Shown piece by piece: positions 61,935-64,000 of a DNA stretch of 64,000 nucleotides (positions are counted from its first letter, which is position 1; each line of letters opens with the position of its first letter). The notes below the pieces were generated by a model. That model saw only the letters and a list, made by a program, of their open reading frames with translations. It had not been told where the DNA came from and made no database searches. Source of the stretch: Blastomussa wellsi (lineage: Eukaryota; Cnidaria; Anthozoa; Scleractinia; Plerogyridae); the NCBI GenBank assembly GCA_947652115.1, contig OX393566.1, positions 11,855,792 to 11,919,791 on the forward strand, read 5' to 3'. Both the position numbers and the translations under genes were made by a program.

Positions 61935-62567
61935 TTAACATCGCATGTATCCTTCTTTTAACAAGTGACTCATGATGCGACGATCCTCTGGGCTGGCAGG
62001 AGGTAAATCCACCATCATGTATCTAAACGGTCGATCTGTCACGCGTCTGAATCGTTCTTGTACCTCTTTCCAGCGTGTTGGAAAAGATTGAAGTAATAGA
62101 TTCCGGAACCCTAATTGATCATGAGGATTTTTGAAAGCCACGATGTAATGTACATTGCGTGAAATGCTCTTTGCGTATTTTCCAGGAGGGAACATGTCTT
62201 GACATAAGTATATTACCGTGATGTTTCGATGATGGGAATGTTTTGTGAACAAATCCAAAACGCGTTTGTCGTTTCCTCCTTCTTCCATCAAATCGTCCAT
62301 CACGAGTACTCCTCCTTTTGGAAACCATTTTCGTAAATCCTCCCAATTGGGTATTCCTTCGTGAAACGCAATTCCTTGTTTTTTCATCTTGTTGAATCCG
62401 TCTTGCCACGCACCGTAACAATAATGAATCTTGTCGGGCGATTTTTCGAACAGGTTTCGATTGTTTGTCAGAAGTTTACTGGTGAATACTGTTTTTCCAC
62501 ATCCTGACGGTCCGACGATCAATATGCTGGAAGGGGTACGAAATCTAAATGCCTCTCGTTGTTCCAT
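61935..62567 (-). CDS. ATP: FtsK/A32-type packaging ATPase, 210 aa, intact
   Basis: MEQREAFRFRTPSSILIVGP; Walker A GPSGCGKT at about residue 19; Walker B GGVLVMDDLMEE near 85; HRNITVIYLCQDMFPPGK as the following strand and sensor. Typical Polinton size. Lies just downstream of the protease, the usual order. Confidence 0.9.
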   Translation of the reverse strand: MEQREAFRFRTPSSILIVGPSGCGKTVFTSKLLTNNRNLFEKSPDKIHYCYGAWQDGFNKMKKQGIAFHEGIPNWEDLRKWFPKGGVLVMDDLMEEGGNDKRVLDLFTKHSHHRNITVIYLCQDMFPPGKYAKSISRNVHYIVAFKNPHDQLGFRNLLLQSFPTRWKEVQERFRRVTDRPFRYMMVDLPPASPEDRRIMSHLLKEGYMRC

Positions 62568-62624
62568 CGTCTCACAATGAAAAAATACAAAAACAACTTT
62601 GTGTTAATATATATTTTTTTTATT
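62568..62624. promoter_or_regulatory. 57-bp spacer between PRO and ATP
   Basis: Reading on the minus strand it contains AAAATATATATTAACAC, a TATA-like block about 30 bases before the ATP start. Confidence 0.35.
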
Positions 62625-63194
62625 TCACAACAAATCTCTTACACCGCTTCCGCGGGAGCTGATGCCATTTTGTTTAAAGGGTCTTTTGCAGACTTCGTGC
62701 CATTTCAATTGTTTGACAATCAAAGCTTTTAACATTTGTCCCACTTTGTGATCGCTAGCGACGTAATCGTGTTTTGAAAACTGATTCACAAATTCTTGCA
62801 TGGTTTTTCCCCTGGCTTTGGCTTTCAAATACATCAAGGCGTAATCGCCACAACTTTGACTGAAAGGGGACTGTAAACTTTGTTTATTGTTTATCACGTA
62901 TTTCCAATGTTTGTCTAACCATGCTTGTATGGGTTGTGTGGTGCGATAACTGTGCAACGGTAAAGCGTAACTGTCCATCACTTCGCACACGTTTCCCTTG
63001 GTGCATAGACTTATCCAATGTCGACCTGGTTTATCCTGCGGATCTGTGTTGACGATGTAACCTTGTGAAATGTCTTTGCGTGGTTTCTTGGGTAAGAGAT
63101 CGCAAGCTACTGTCCCGTGGAAGTAGGGTTTGAGGACCGGATCGGTTTCGGCTAAATGATCCAATTGAACGTTGTTCAAAGTGACCCTTTCCAT
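62625..63194 (-). CDS. PRO: Adenain-like cysteine protease, 189 aa, intact
   Basis: Catalytic residues can be placed: His in GRHWISLCT, Asp in VMDSYALPLHS, Gln and Cys in SPFSQSCGDYALMYLKA. Would cleave capsid and core proteins at Gly-containing sites during maturation. ATG shares a base with the MCP stop (TAATG). Confidence 0.9.
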   Translation of the reverse strand: MERVTLNNVQLDHLAETDPVLKPYFHGTVACDLLPKKPRKDISQGYIVNTDPQDKPGRHWISLCTKGNVCEVMDSYALPLHSYRTTQPIQAWLDKHWKYVINNKQSLQSPFSQSCGDYALMYLKAKARGKTMQEFVNQFSKHDYVASDHKVGQMLKALIVKQLKWHEVCKRPFKQNGISSRGSGVRDLL

Positions 63195-64000
63195 TAGCGT
63201 TGATACACGTTGTACAATACTGCTTTATTGTCGTCGATCTCCAACAGGTCCTCAAATTCTCCGTAGAGAACGATGGTGATGTTGGCTGCGAGTGGGATTC
63301 CGAAATTCAGGATCACTTGTACATCACCGCTCTGCTTGAGATTCAACACTGGACTGTCCAAACATCCGTTGGCTGTGTTGTCAAATACAAACAACGTGCA
63401 GTTTTTATCCTGACCCCATTCTGCTTCCCTCACCATATTTCCTTTCTGTTTGCATAAACATCCTGTGGCTTGTAGAAATCTGAAGTAACCTCTCAAATCA
63501 CGGGTGCTGTTGTTGTGAATGAATTCCAAGGTCTCGTAGGGATATTCTTCTCCTCTCACCAATTGACGGATGTTACTCAATGCAAACTTTTGAAAGCTGA
63601 ATGGATTATTTGCGTAGGTGCCAGTGAATGCAGTTGACAATACCATTCTGTTGGGTACTCTGTTCTGTAACAGATTGATGCATTCATAGTGTTGCTGACC
63701 TCCTTGAGCGTTGAAGGTCCTTATTTCTCCTCGTACTGTGGGGTAAGTCACGGGTCTTTTGGTCTGTCTTTGTTTTTGCTCCAATTCCAGGTACACGGAT
63801 GGATTGAGTCTCATTTGACAAAGGTACAGTCTCACTTTGACATCATCGCTGTTGAGTCGTACATTCACACCTACTCCGTTCATGAACACCGTGGGAGAAT
63901 TGAAATACAACTGGATCTGCATTTGCATTCCCGGCACCAATGCTTTGCTCATGTGAAATATGTCGATGTTAGGTGTGAAGCGTAACACGTGTGTTTTACC
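63194..64000 (-). CDS. MCP: Polinton major capsid protein, C-terminal part (runs off window)
   Basis: The frame is open through the window edge (GKTHVLRFTPNIDIF), so the start is outside. Features: QIQLYFNSPTVFMNGV, YPYETLEFIHNNSTRDLRGY, an insertion with Cys residues, and the end QVILNFGIPLAANITIVLYG, EFEDLLEID. Context (PRO, ATP adjacent) and the beta-rich end fit the double-jelly-roll capsid protein, of which about 269 residues are seen. Confidence 0.8.
   Translation of the reverse strand, partial: GKTHVLRFTPNIDIFHMSKALVPGMQMQIQLYFNSPTVFMNGVGVNVRLNSDDVKVRLYLCQMRLNPSVYLELEQKQRQTKRPVTYPTVRGEIRTFNAQGGQQHYECINLLQNRVPNRMVLSTAFTGTYANNPFSFQKFALSNIRQLVRGEEYPYETLEFIHNNSTRDLRGYFRFLQATGCLCKQKGNMVREAEWGQDKNCTLFVFDNTANGCLDSPVLNLKQSGDVQVILNFGIPLAANITIVLYGEFEDLLEIDDNKAVLYNVYQR

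Overview
The window looks like invertebrate nuclear DNA, most likely from a cnidarian (stony coral or sea anemone). That call rests on my recall that the intronless gene families here recur in cnidarian genomes; no search was run. I recognise no host gene, tRNA or rRNA. The DNA is a nest of integrated Polinton/Maverick-type elements: protein-primed PolB, D,D35E integrase, packaging ATPase and candidate capsid genes. One retroelement is inserted among them.

Family nicknames used below: SAPP (PSAP/PPIY membrane protein), MVVL (starts MVVLT), NHGLG (about 524 aa with a C-terminal anchor), CC-TM (coiled coil plus membrane domain), MCP (candidate major capsid), ATP (packaging ATPase), LSDKD, KNPKR, acidic-tail, DNKL and GGNYLA proteins, INT (integrase) and POLB. 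The ancestral element A order, pieced together from all copies, is SAPP(-) MVVL(-) NHGLG(+) CC-TM(-) MCP(+) ATP(+) LSDKD(+) KNPKR(+) acidic-tail(+) DNKL(+) GGNYLA(+) small ORF(+) INT(+) POLB(-).

Layout. 1-29051: an 11.5-kb unit in direct tandem, two near-identical copies (phase 1-11546 and 11547-23128) plus half of a third. Each full unit is itself a head-to-head fusion of two element fragments, joined at 5880 and 17426. 29051-33435: the third copy runs on into LSDKD/KNPKR-region genes, then flips at about 29890 into an inverted fragment (INT to MCP). 33435-48902: the longest element A copy, with an intact 416-aa MCP. Its INT is split by an inverted Penelope-like element (41244-45207) flanked by a 13-bp target duplication, and its POLB lacks the palm motif A region. 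49063-49215: a foldback sequence at the next inversion point. 49216-54900: another inverted element A fragment ending in the same terminal non-coding region. 55074-56940: a broken gene resembling a replication initiator. 56947-64000: a second, different Polinton lineage with a PolB fragment, a parvovirus-like phospholipase A2 domain, small basic proteins, ATPase, adenain-like protease and the end of a capsid gene.

How the genes work together (inference): INT and POLB mobilise and copy the element; MCP, ATP and at least seven membrane-segment proteins would form a capsid with a lipid membrane; SAPP carries ESCRT-recruiting late-domain motifs. Almost every copy carries stops, frameshifts or deletions, and many lesions are shared between the tandem copies, so amplification followed decay. 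An assembly artefact must be excluded for the near-identical tandem copies.
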